Below are positions 1-8,399 of a DNA stretch of 13,035 bases, in pieces. The notes beneath the pieces were generated by a model, which was given only the letters and a program-made list of their open reading frames with translations, made no database searches and had not been told where the DNA came from. The position numbers were made by a program, and so were the translations under genes. Origin of the DNA: an uncultured Candidatus Peregrinibacteria bacterium (GTDB lineage: Bacteria > Patescibacteriota > Gracilibacteria > CAIRYL01); assembly GCA_903882825.1 (NCBI GenBank), contig CAIRYL010000074.1, forward strand, positions 1 to 13,035, written 5' to 3'. Numbering within the stretch: the stretch's first letter is position 1; each line of letters begins with the position of its first letter.

Positions 1-330
1 GTATGCAGATACTACTGAAGCACCTACTACTCCTACTGTTGGAAGAACAGGAATAATATCATTTGGATTTACTTGGTATCCAATAGTGACTTCTGCAGTA
101 TGTCCTGTACTAGAAGTAACGAGTACATGATATACATGTGCTCCTACTGTCTTTGATTCTGTATTCGTAGCTCCTGTAACGACTCCTGATACTGGAACAA
201 CAGTGGTTCCATTTACGGTTACTTTTGCATCGTTTGCTACATTAAACTGTACTCCACTCGCAAATCTCGTTTCTGCTCCTGATACAGTGTATGCAGATAC
301 TACTGAAGCACCTACTACTCCTACTGTTGG
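1..330 (-). repeat. 288-bp period repeat (96 residues) entering the window edge
   Basis: Bases 1-42 and 289-330 are identical. They are spaced exactly 288 nt apart, a multiple of three, and encode the same peptide (PTVGVVGASVVSAY). One complete unit therefore lies between them and another begins at the window edge. The unit contains an NDAKVTVNGT-type beta-sandwich stretch. The array probably continues beyond position 1. Its copy number cannot be seen. Confidence 0.8.
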
Positions 331-2565
331 GATGACAGGAACTCCAGGTATTGAAACTGTAAATTCTATAATTCCAGAGGTTGTCATTACATTTGTTGCT
401 ACATCTTGGCATCGTACATAATACTGGTAATTTGCATTTGAAAGACTGGTTAATGCAACAGAATGAGCAGTAGAACCAGTGGTTGTAAATGGAATCATTG
501 TTCCATATATTTGATCAGTTGTTCCATAGGCACATGTTGCATTTTCATTGGTAGTAACAGAAAGTGTTACATTCCCATCGGTATCCGTTCCATTTGGCGA
601 AGACGCCACCACTACTGGTTTTACAGTATCCCAAACTAATGTCATTTCATCATATGCAGTATTACCTGCATTATCCGTAATAGTCAGACGAAGAACATAC
701 GTACCATCTACATTTGCAGAAAGAGAAGTATCTTCAGTATTTGATGACCCAAAAGTTACCACTCCCCCTACTGGACCAGACTGTTTTGTCCAAAGATAAG
801 ATGCAATACCAGATGCTATTCCAGGAACCTCATCACTCGTTGTTGCATTTTGAACAATTGGAGCGTTAATAGTGGCATCAGAACCAGCATTTACGAGAGG
901 ATTTACTGTATCTACTTTAATCGTATCATTCGCAGTAGTTGTACTCGCATTCCCAGCAACATCTTTCGCTTTCGCTTCAAATGTAGTAGTTCCTTCTGTA
1001 GATATTGTTACAGGTGCGGTATACGCAACCCATGTTACTCCAGAATCTGTACTATATTCATATCCAGATACTCCAGATCCTCCTACATCTGTACTATTAT
1101 TTACTGTTGCTACAACCACAGTCTTTGACCATGTCCCCGCTACGTATACTCCAGGATTCGCATAGGTAATCGTTGGAGTTGTAGGATTCGTTTTATCAAT
1201 CTTTATCGCACCAGAAGAAACTGTTGGACTCTGTGTATTGGTCGCAGTATCTATTGAGAAAAATCGTACATAGTTCGTAGCAGATTCCGTAGAAACCGTT
1301 ACTCCAATAGGAGTAGTTCCTACAACCGTTATCCCAACAGATGGATCACAAGTATTTAATGTATCTACGCAATATTTCGTATCTGTTACTCCAGAAGTAA
1401 CATCCGCAGGGGTAATCGTATATGTTACATTCCCTGTATACCATCCACTTAATCCTGCTGTACCAGCAGTAATAGCTCCACTCGTAACAGGATTTACTGT
1501 ATCTACTTTAATCGTATCATTCGCAGTAGTTGTACTCGCATTCCCAGCAACATCTTTCGCTCTCGCTTCAAATGTAGTACTTCCTTCTGTAGATATTGTT
1601 ACAGGTCCTGCATATGCAACCCATGTTACTCCAGAATCTGTACTATATTCATATCCAGATACTCCAGATCCTCCTACATCTGTACTATCATTATTTACTG
1701 TCGCTACAACCGCAATCGTTGACCATGTCCCAGGTACGTATGCTCCAGCATAGGTAATAGTGGGTGTTGTAGGAGCAACAGTATCAATAGTAATAGTTGC
1801 ATTTTGAACGATAGATTCATTTAAAGCGTTATCTCTTACTTTTGCATATACTGTTTTAACTCCATCTACATTAACACATCCTGCACCAGTTTTTACATCA
1901 AAACTACTATATGTCCCGCTATATGATGCCCATGAACTCCAAGAGGTATTATCACAACTAAATGCCATATCTTTTAATCCAGCAGTAACATCGGTTGCTC
2001 CTACCAGTGTAATAGTGGGAGTAGTATCATTGCTGGGACTTGCAGGAAGAGATATACTCGCTAATACTGGTTTGGTATTATCAATAGTAAAAGCGCCTGT
2101 TGCACCCAGAAGATCTGTACCTGCAACTAAGCGTAAAGTATAATCACTGCCATCTCCAACTGCATCTCCACCGTACAAAGCAGTGGTATTAAAAGGAATA
2201 GTCGCAGTTCCACCACTGAAAAGTCCATTAATAGTAGATGAGACCGACCACCATGTCCCAACATCTTGCAATGGAGAATTATATTGCAATGCTAAATTTA
2301 CTTTAGCGGAACAATCATCATTATTAAAAAGAATAGTGGCAGATTTACTACCAGACCAATAATCACCAATAATAGGTGGAGAGATGGTCACATCTCCATT
2401 ATTACAAATCCCATCTCCTACAGCTGCTTCTACTGGAGAGCTATACAGCGCCAAAGGAGAAAAAGTAGCAATTAACGCGACACTTGTAAAAAGTGCCATA
2501 GCTTTTTTAGCTCGTATAGAAAGGAAATCTATACTCCTAAAAGCCTTTGAAAAAAAGTACGTCAT
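1..2565 (-). CDS. Secreted Ig-like repeat surface protein (3' end outside window)
   Basis: The minus strand is open for 855 codons from the ATG at 2565 and runs off at position 1 with no stop. The N-terminus looks like a signal peptide: a Lys/Arg-containing start, a hydrophobic stretch at about residues 22-41, and a likely signal peptidase I site SPVEA|AVG near residue 47. The rest is rich in Thr, Ser, Val, Ala and Asn and reads as consecutive beta-sandwich domains. Two nearly identical Ig-like units (about residues 264-359 and 460-556) carry GYEYSTDSGVTW and DVAGNAS, typical of bacterial Ig-like repeats. A PKD/REJ-like domain follows (about 559-649, with SYLWTKQSGP), then an Fn3-like domain (about 650-740), then a 96-residue unit that starts to repeat at the window edge. 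A role as adhesin, stalk or outer-layer protein is inferred. An alternative ATG at 2499 would shorten the signal peptide. No catalytic motif is visible. Confidence 0.85.
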   Translation of the reverse strand, partial: MTYFFSKAFRSIDFLSIRAKKAMALFTSVALIATFSPLALYSSPVEAAVGDGICNNGDVTISPPIIGDYWSGSKSATILFNNDDCSAKVNLALQYNSPLQDVGTWWSVSSTINGLFSGGTATIPFNTTALYGGDAVGDGSDYTLRLVAGTDLLGATGAFTIDNTKPVLASISLPASPSNDTTPTITLVGATDVTAGLKDMAFSCDNTSWSSWASYSGTYSSFDVKTGAGCVNVDGVKTVYAKVRDNALNESIVQNATITIDTVAPTTPTITYAGAYVPGTWSTIAVVATVNNDSTDVGGSGVSGYEYSTDSGVTWVAYAGPVTISTEGSTTFEARAKDVAGNASTTTANDTIKVDTVNPVTSGAITAGTAGLSGWYTGNVTYTITPADVTSGVTDTKYCVDTLNTCDPSVGITVVGTTPIGVTVSTESATNYVRFFSIDTATNTQSPTVSSGAIKIDKTNPTTPTITYANPGVYVAGTWSKTVVVATVNNSTDVGGSGVSGYEYSTDSGVTWVAYTAPVTISTEGTTTFEAKAKDVAGNASTTTANDTIKVDTVNPLVNAGSDATINAPIVQNATTSDEVPGIASGIASYLWTKQSGPVGGVVTFGSSNTEDTSLSANVDGTYVLRLTITDNAGNTAYDEMTLVWDTVKPVVVASSPNGTDTDGNVTLSVTTNENATCAYGTTDQIYGTMIPFTTTGSTAHSVALTSLSNANYQYYVRCQDVATNVMTTSGIIEFTVSIPGVPVIPTVGVVGASVVSAYTVSGAETRFASGVQFNVANDAKVTVNGTTVVPVSGVVTGATNTESKTVGAHVYHVLVTSSTGHTAEVTIGYQVNPNDIIPVLPTVGVVGASVVSAY
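898..1186 (-). repeat. Ig-like unit, copy 2 of a near-identical intragenic pair
   Basis: This 289-nt block is nearly identical to 1489-1774. It lies in the same reading frame and encodes one Ig-like domain of the surface protein. The copies differ by scattered substitutions and two in-frame indels: one codon is missing here near 1099, and two extra codons are present near 1154. Such similarity at the DNA level points to a recent duplication or to gene conversion between units. Confidence 0.85.
1489..1774 (-). repeat. Ig-like unit, copy 1 of a near-identical intragenic pair
   Basis: This is the partner of the block at 898-1186, 286 nt long and in frame with it. The roughly 300 nt between the copies encode a different, more diverged Ig-like domain. 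The pair is therefore dispersed rather than head-to-tail, as expected if a two-domain module had duplicated and one domain then diverged. Confidence 0.85.
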
Positions 2566-2618
2566 AGAAAAATGGAAAAAAAGTAAAAAAAAGAACAAAG
2601 AATTTTTTTCTTAAACGA

Positions 2619-2648
2619 ACAATACTCTTCTTTAGCAATGTGTGTCAA
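2619..2648 (-). promoter_or_regulatory. Putative sigma70-type promoter of the Ig-repeat gene
   Basis: On the minus strand a perfect -35 box TTGACA (2648-2643) is followed after 18 nt by TATTGT (2624-2619), which matches 4 of 6 bases of the -10 consensus. Transcription would start near 2612, giving a leader of about 47 nt before the ATG at 2565. It lies between the terminator of the upstream gene and this gene, as expected for an independent unit. Confidence 0.55.
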
Positions 2649-2712
2649 AAAATAAAAAATAATGGCAAAAATATGTTATAAATAAGCCATAAAACAAACT
2701 TTTTAAAAACCT

Positions 2713-2753
2713 AAAAAATGTATTATCCCCACTTTTTTTGTGGGGATAATACA
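2713..2753 (-). terminator. Intrinsic terminator of the alpha-2-macroglobulin gene
   Basis: A perfect 14-bp inverted repeat (2719-2732 and 2740-2753) with a 7-nt loop is followed on the minus strand by six T residues (2718-2713). The stem has a GC-rich core, GTGGGG paired with CCCCAC. It starts about 24 nt after the TAA of the macroglobulin gene, so it ends that transcript and separates it from the Ig-repeat gene. There is no T-run on the plus-strand side, so it works in one direction. Confidence 0.88.
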
Positions 2754-2776
2754 AATAGAAAAAATAATAGGAATGT

Positions 2777-5700
2777 TTATTCAATGGTTAAAATCATTCC
2801 ATCGGTACTCGCAAAAGATTTTGCATCATACATTGCCACTGCTGTTGACGGCGGGAAACGATATATTCCATCTGCAATCGGTCGAACTTTAAAAATATAT
2901 TCTCCACTTTTCTGTTCGTCATACGGAAAAATATCCACACGATCATCTCGATGTTCAATATGTTGGAAATTATAATTCTTATCGGCTGTATAATCTGTCA
3001 CAATTTCAAATCCTGCAGGAATAGGAACAGAAACTGCTAAAGAACGAGAGGAAGAAGGAGCAGTGAAAGAAACTTTTATTTGGTAAGTGCTTCCAAATTT
3101 AATTTTTTCATTTTTGGATATCATTTTCCCTTTTGCATCCAGAATATTTCTAGAAATTCTCATGCCACCATTTGATTTTGCTAATTTTTCAGGAGGCGCT
3201 ATAAACGTTATTTTGGAAGAAAAATAAAGAGGTCCTTTTCCTATATTGGTAACCGTTAGAGGTGTGAGTGAAGCATTTTTTGAAATATAAGAAAATAATT
3301 GGTTCCCTGCTTTTTCTGAAGAAAAATTCACCGTGCTTGTTTTTCCCCCAAAGACTACTGAAACATCTCCTGCCCCACGTTTTACGGATTTTACAGAATA
3401 TTCATAAGCAGTTAACAGTTTTTCGGCTTCACTATATGAAGAAAAATAAAAATAATTTCCATTATTTTCTCCATTCAATGCCTTTACCACAAGCGCAGAA
3501 AGATTTTCTCGATTGGAATCAAGCGCAATAACAACCCGTACTTGTCGGGCAAAGAAACTTTCAGACCCATCAAAATAATGAGGAGACTCACTTTCTCCAA
3601 TCCCCTGTATCGCATCAGAAAATGATGGAATTGCTAAAATCTCATCCGCTATTTTTTTCTTATCAGTGTCTGTCAAAAAAGAAACTTTCGCAAATGCCAG
3701 TGCTAAATCAGTTTTTTCAAAGCCAGTTAAATCTTTCCACTGATCATACCAACCTTTTACATATGATCGAGCTTGATCTTCATCAAACGCCCCTAAAGTG
3801 ATTCCTACATATAAAAGTCGAATTTTTACGGTACGACTCAGTGTATTATTTTCAGAAACTTGTGTTTTGAGATACTCTTTAAACGGATTGAGGAGTGATA
3901 CAGGAGCACTGTATCCAGATTGTTTCATAAATGCCAAACCTCCTCCTACCGTAGCACTTACGGATGGATTACTCGATTCCTCATTTTCCCATAAAGAAAA
4001 TCCTCCATCTGGTCTTTGAAATTTTTTCAAACGTGCAAAACCAGCAATAATATTTCGCTCTGCCAAGGCGGGGCTTTCTCCTATTTCTTTTTGAAGTGAT
4101 GCCACAATAGCGTTTGGCATTGTGGTAGAAGTAGTTTGTTCGGCGCAACCGTATGGATACGAAAGTAATTGAAGCGCTCGAGATTTTAAATCAGAAAGAG
4201 GTGAATTGGTGATATTTACCGTTAATGATTCAAAATTTTCAGGAAGAATGTTCTCGAAAGGAATTTTTACAGTTCCATCCAGAAGAACCATATTTTGTTG
4301 AGAAAGAGTCCTTTGCCCATGAGTTTTTACTGGTACTGCTATTTGCACACTATCTCCTACACTTCCTTCGGAACTTTTTGCAACAAAAGTCACCAAAACC
4401 TCTTTTCCTTCACTTTTATCAGGCACAGTCACCGGAAAAGATACCGTCTTTGATTCTCCTGTATTCAAAGATACCGCAACAGGACTGAATGATTTTCCAA
4501 GCAATGGCGCTGTGAGTGAAACTTCTACTGTTTGAGAAGCATTCGTAATATTTACCACTCGAGTAGAAAGAGAAAGCTTGTCTCCTTCCCGTACAAAACG
4601 CGGAAGATCTGGTTGAAGAACAAAATCTTTACTCACACTTACTTTCCCTTCTCCTGATCCAAACTGATGAGAGTTGTCGGTAGAAAATCCTGCAGAAAGA
4701 ATGATATACGAAGTAAGAGATTCTCCAGAAGGAAATGAAATTTTTGCATTCCCATGAGAATCCGTCTGAACCGTAGGATTCCAATATAATACCTCTTTAA
4801 AATCTTTTCGTACCTCTGGCATATTTTTAGAAACTCCACCTTTTCCAGCACCACCGAAAGATGAGAAAAAATTATCGTGCAAAAATGCGAGAAGATTTGT
4901 AGAACTCGTAAGGGTAATCCATCTTCTCGGAAAAATTCGGAGAAGGAAATTGGTATCTACTTGACCTGCCATTCGCACGAGTGCTTCATCTACCACTCCT
5001 ACCGAAACCTCTGCAGGAATTGGTTTCCCCTGCTTATTCGTGGTTTTTACCGAAAGCGTAATATCTTCACCTGTTTTATATTCTTGTTTTTCTGGGGTAA
5101 CAATCACTGAAAGTTCCTGTTCATCCAGAGAAAGATTGAGATCTGTATATCCAATTTTAAAACGTGGAGTATCGGTTCCCATTTCCACCAGGAAGACACT
5201 CGTCTGAATATTTGGTGCCATTTCTTTTGTAACAGGAAATTCATACACTCCTAAATTTCCAACAATATCCAAAACCGCGGTTTTATACACTTCTTTTCCT
5301 TCTATAGTCACCAACGCTTTTGCTTTTGGAAATGGAGAAGTAATAACTAATTTTGCAGTTTCCCCCGCTTGAAAAGAATCTTTTTGAAGAGCTAATTCTA
5401 TTTGGTGACTGGTTTCCTGGTCGGTATCGACTCCTATTTGACCCTGTCCTGGAATTACCCAAAGAGTTTCAGTCAGAGCATTCGGAACATCATATCTCGA
5501 CACTTCTCCCGTGGCGGGTGTTACATTTATAGATGTCTCTGCCGAAGGATAATATGGAATTTTGTCTCCACCGGTAACACTAAAAATGTATTTTCCACCT
5601 TCTAAAATTGTTGGACGATACAATAAGTTTCCACTCTCATGAGTATTCAGTGTTTTTTCTTCTATTATTTTTAATGATTCTGCACAATCTTTTCGTTCGC

Positions 5701-8260
5701 CTCTCGTCACATCTTTTACTGTTGCACATTTTTCTTCTACTTTTTGCAATACCATTCGGAGTGTTTTATTTCCCACCGTTTTGAGTTGATAATTTTTTGA
5801 CTGTAATTGGATATTAAAAGGGACTCCTATTTTTTGGACACGATCAGTAATTTTAAGCGCAGGACGAACTTCTCCCGTATCTTTTTGACGATATACAATA
5901 ATACTTGAAATTTCAGTAGCCTCTTCTCCACGAGCATCTTTTACAGTTGCTTCCACAATAAAAACCAGATTCGTTTGAATATCTGATCCAAATTGGAGAG
6001 GAATAGAAATTTTCCCGTTACCCTCTGTATCAAGTGGAGTTTCCCCTCTTGTTACCTCAAAATATCCATATTCACAATATCCCACACAAACCCCTTCCTC
6101 CTGAAAACCGTCATTCCCATTTTCAAGATCAGTTTCATATACCGGACGAGCAGTGACCGTATACGACATTGTCCCTCCTCCAATTCCTCCTCCTGCATAT
6201 CGCGCAGAAAGTGCTGTTATATTCGCTGTTTCCCCCATAAAATATTCATGTTTTTCAGGAGAAAGATTGAGATAAAAAGTAGGACGACGATATTCTTCTA
6301 TCCTCACGGTATTCATAATACCAGTCCACACATTATAATTTTTATCATATCCCTTTGGGGCTGTTACATAAATTTGAAAATCACCCAGTTCCGCATTTTC
6401 AGGAATAACAAACTCTCCTGAAAAACTACTATTTTTGGAGATTTTTACAATTGTTTCCGCTAATGGATCACTGGTATCATCATACATTTTTTGCAATCGA
6501 ACACGAACAGAAAGCCCTTCTGGTATATTTTTCAGTCCTAAGTCTTTCACATCCCGCTGAAACATGACTCCCTTAAAATGAACAGTGTGTCCTGGTCGAA
6601 ACATCGTTCTGTCGGTATAAATATGACCTACAATAGAACTTTCCCAATCAGAATTATCCCACTGATCTGGAAACCACCGAGGATTCATGCTTTCCTTCCA
6701 CGATTCCAAATGAACACCCCACGCATTTTCCTGTTCTATGATAAAAAAATTCGGATCTACCACTGTTTTCCCTTTTAAAATAGACTCAGCTGGAATTTGC
6801 AATATTCCACTTTCATTTGTTGTTCCTAACAGAATAGCATTTTTTGAAGCAGGAGAGAGATATGAAACAATATTTTTTTTCAGTTGATACTTTTTATCTT
6901 TTTGATCACCTGTTTCATATTGTTGTCCTGAAAAATACGGAAGCCCCCAACGCCCTCCGCTCATTCCTTCATCAGATGCATTCCAAAAGGAATCTTCAAA
7001 GCTAATAGATTTCCCGTAAATCTTGGCATTTTTTAATGGTATTCCCGTTGCTGGATCAAAAACCCATGCAAAAGTATTGGCACTCGATTTTTTTAATAAT
7101 ATTCCCGCATTCATAACCGAAAAATATCGGGTAGAAAACTGCATTTCCTCAGTATCATCAAGATATACCGCAAAAAGTCCAAATACATTTTTTAATTTCC
7201 CTTTTACGGTATTCATATCAAAAACTGTTTTTGAATTTTTAAGGTCCATGGGCACTTCAACGGTCACAAACTCGGCACAATCTTTTGCAGAAAAATCTGA
7301 CTTCTGTACAGAAAGTTCAGGAATTTTTTGAAGAGCTTCTTCTGCACCTGATGCTGGGAATTTTTTAAAAAATGCTACTTTTTGTTCTGGGTGTTTTGCA
7401 TCTCCATATCTTACAAATAATTCCGCTATTTGTGCTCTGTTTAAATACGCTTGAGGATCCCAAACATCGGGAGGAACCAAATTTCTACTATTTGCATCGT
7501 CTGTAAATGGTTGAAACCAATATTCACCGAGAGCTTCTTTGGCATCAGTATCATTCTGAAGCACATACAAAATCTTCAGCGCTTCGGCATACGAAACAGG
7601 ATCATTCGGATGAAAATTCCCATCGTTCTTTCCTTTTATATAGCCTTTTTCTTTCGCGAAACACACATATTGTTCACTCCAATGCCCTTTTGTATCTTCA
7701 AAACAGTTCTGATTTTTTGATTTCTGTTCCTCTTCTAAGAGAGCTGGGGTTCCTTCTGTAATTATTTTTAAAAGTTCTGCTCGGGAAACATTTTGAAATG
7801 GCTGAAATGTTCCGTCGGCATATCCTTTTATAATTCCTTCTTTTTGGAGTCGTCCAATACTTTGTGCATAATAATTTACGCTTACATCGGTAAAAGAAGC
7901 AGAAATATTGTATTCTGCATTATGATCAACCCATCGTTTTACCTCTTCAGGATTGGTGGTATCCAGATTTGATATGCCTAAAGTAGACCATTTCCCAGGA
8001 TTTTTAAGATCAATTCGACAAATATTCAATTTCTCTATTTTTTTCTCTCCTTTTTGGATAGAAAAAGACGGAAGTGTACTAGGAGAAACAAAAAATGGAA
8101 CTTGTTCATTTTCTTTTTGCACTCTTTCTAGCCGAGAAGATTCTAGTGTAAAATGAGGTGATTCGTATACAGATCCGCTCCCAGCAATGGCATAAAAAAT
8201 TCCGCCAGAAATAAGAATGAGCGAAAAAGACAAAACCCATAAAAATTGAGATTTTTTCAT
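2777..8260 (-). CDS. SLH-anchored bacterial alpha-2-macroglobulin (thioester protease trap)
   Basis: This 1827-residue envelope protein resembles E. coli YfhM/ECAM. Proteases that cut such proteins become covalently trapped by the thioester. Residues 1-27 form a signal or anchor helix without a lipobox Cys. SLH-type domains follow at about 122-168 (FTDV, GYADGTFQP) and 186-235, with a degenerate third at about 247-286; these would bind wall polymers. Macroglobulin domains then run through the protein, including an MG3-like YTDRTMFRPG near 546, EEYRRPTF near 653 and an MG7-like domain near 1042. A Gly-rich linker (FGGAGKGG) precedes the VRKDF/LYWNPT block near 1155. The thioester motif GCAEQ (Cys1372, Gln1375) opens an all-helical TED domain with PDGGFSLW. 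The C-terminal domain has HRDDRV and FPPS...AMYD, typical of bacterial members. The PBP1C gene lies divergently next door. The ATG at 8260 has a pyrimidine-rich leader and no Shine-Dalgarno. The SLH fusion replaces the usual lipoprotein anchor. Confidence 0.93.
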   Translation of the reverse strand: MKKSQFLWVLSFSLILISGGIFYAIAGSGSVYESPHFTLESSRLERVQKENEQVPFFVSPSTLPSFSIQKGEKKIEKLNICRIDLKNPGKWSTLGISNLDTTNPEEVKRWVDHNAEYNISASFTDVSVNYYAQSIGRLQKEGIIKGYADGTFQPFQNVSRAELLKIITEGTPALLEEEQKSKNQNCFEDTKGHWSEQYVCFAKEKGYIKGKNDGNFHPNDPVSYAEALKILYVLQNDTDAKEALGEYWFQPFTDDANSRNLVPPDVWDPQAYLNRAQIAELFVRYGDAKHPEQKVAFFKKFPASGAEEALQKIPELSVQKSDFSAKDCAEFVTVEVPMDLKNSKTVFDMNTVKGKLKNVFGLFAVYLDDTEEMQFSTRYFSVMNAGILLKKSSANTFAWVFDPATGIPLKNAKIYGKSISFEDSFWNASDEGMSGGRWGLPYFSGQQYETGDQKDKKYQLKKNIVSYLSPASKNAILLGTTNESGILQIPAESILKGKTVVDPNFFIIEQENAWGVHLESWKESMNPRWFPDQWDNSDWESSIVGHIYTDRTMFRPGHTVHFKGVMFQRDVKDLGLKNIPEGLSVRVRLQKMYDDTSDPLAETIVKISKNSSFSGEFVIPENAELGDFQIYVTAPKGYDKNYNVWTGIMNTVRIEEYRRPTFYLNLSPEKHEYFMGETANITALSARYAGGGIGGGTMSYTVTARPVYETDLENGNDGFQEEGVCVGYCEYGYFEVTRGETPLDTEGNGKISIPLQFGSDIQTNLVFIVEATVKDARGEEATEISSIIVYRQKDTGEVRPALKITDRVQKIGVPFNIQLQSKNYQLKTVGNKTLRMVLQKVEEKCATVKDVTRGERKDCAESLKIIEEKTLNTHESGNLLYRPTILEGGKYIFSVTGGDKIPYYPSAETSINVTPATGEVSRYDVPNALTETLWVIPGQGQIGVDTDQETSHQIELALQKDSFQAGETAKLVITSPFPKAKALVTIEGKEVYKTAVLDIVGNLGVYEFPVTKEMAPNIQTSVFLVEMGTDTPRFKIGYTDLNLSLDEQELSVIVTPEKQEYKTGEDITLSVKTTNKQGKPIPAEVSVGVVDEALVRMAGQVDTNFLLRIFPRRWITLTSSTNLLAFLHDNFFSSFGGAGKGGVSKNMPEVRKDFKEVLYWNPTVQTDSHGNAKISFPSGESLTSYIILSAGFSTDNSHQFGSGEGKVSVSKDFVLQPDLPRFVREGDKLSLSTRVVNITNASQTVEVSLTAPLLGKSFSPVAVSLNTGESKTVSFPVTVPDKSEGKEVLVTFVAKSSEGSVGDSVQIAVPVKTHGQRTLSQQNMVLLDGTVKIPFENILPENFESLTVNITNSPLSDLKSRALQLLSYPYGCAEQTTSTTMPNAIVASLQKEIGESPALAERNIIAGFARLKKFQRPDGGFSLWENEESSNPSVSATVGGGLAFMKQSGYSAPVSLLNPFKEYLKTQVSENNTLSRTVKIRLLYVGITLGAFDEDQARSYVKGWYDQWKDLTGFEKTDLALAFAKVSFLTDTDKKKIADEILAIPSFSDAIQGIGESESPHYFDGSESFFARQVRVVIALDSNRENLSALVVKALNGENNGNYFYFSSYSEAEKLLTAYEYSVKSVKRGAGDVSVVFGGKTSTVNFSSEKAGNQLFSYISKNASLTPLTVTNIGKGPLYFSSKITFIAPPEKLAKSNGGMRISRNILDAKGKMISKNEKIKFGSTYQIKVSFTAPSSSRSLAVSVPIPAGFEIVTDYTADKNYNFQHIEHRDDRVDIFPYDEQKSGEYIFKVRPIADGIYRFPPSTAVAMYDAKSFASTDGMILTIE

Positions 8261-8399
8261 AAGAAAAAAAAGAGAAAAAGATGTTCATTACAATAGTCGA
8301 AAGAAGGTTACACTTTTTCTAAAATCATAGCGATATTTGATTCTTGAATCTCTGAAAAAAAAACGATACCGTACGATCGGTTCTTTCGCCTTTTTGAGA
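8261..8399. promoter_or_regulatory. Divergent control region between macroglobulin and PBP1C genes
   Basis: Both genes must be read outward from this stretch, which shrinks to 8261-8336 if the upstream TTG start of the PBP is used. I could not find a convincing -35/-10 pair for either direction. Candidate -10 boxes are TATGAT on minus (8329-8324) and TACAAT on plus (8290-8295), but neither has a good -35. The stretch directly before the macroglobulin ATG is almost pure pyrimidine on the minus strand. A shared regulator is possible, but no operator-like palindrome is evident. Confidence 0.35.

Noticed and set aside
203..1165. Several plus-strand open frames of 70-100 codons across 203-1165
   Set aside because: They lie antisense to the long minus-strand Ig-repeat frame, have repetitive low-complexity translations and show no known domain.
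1..2565. CRISPR array or tandem non-coding repeat
   Set aside because: Repeat units are about 290 nt, in frame and coding, without short regular spacers.
2777..8260. Recoded UGA-glycine genome (code 25)
   Set aside because: No UGA occurs within this 1827-codon gene or in the other frames read, and glycine uses ordinary GGN codons.
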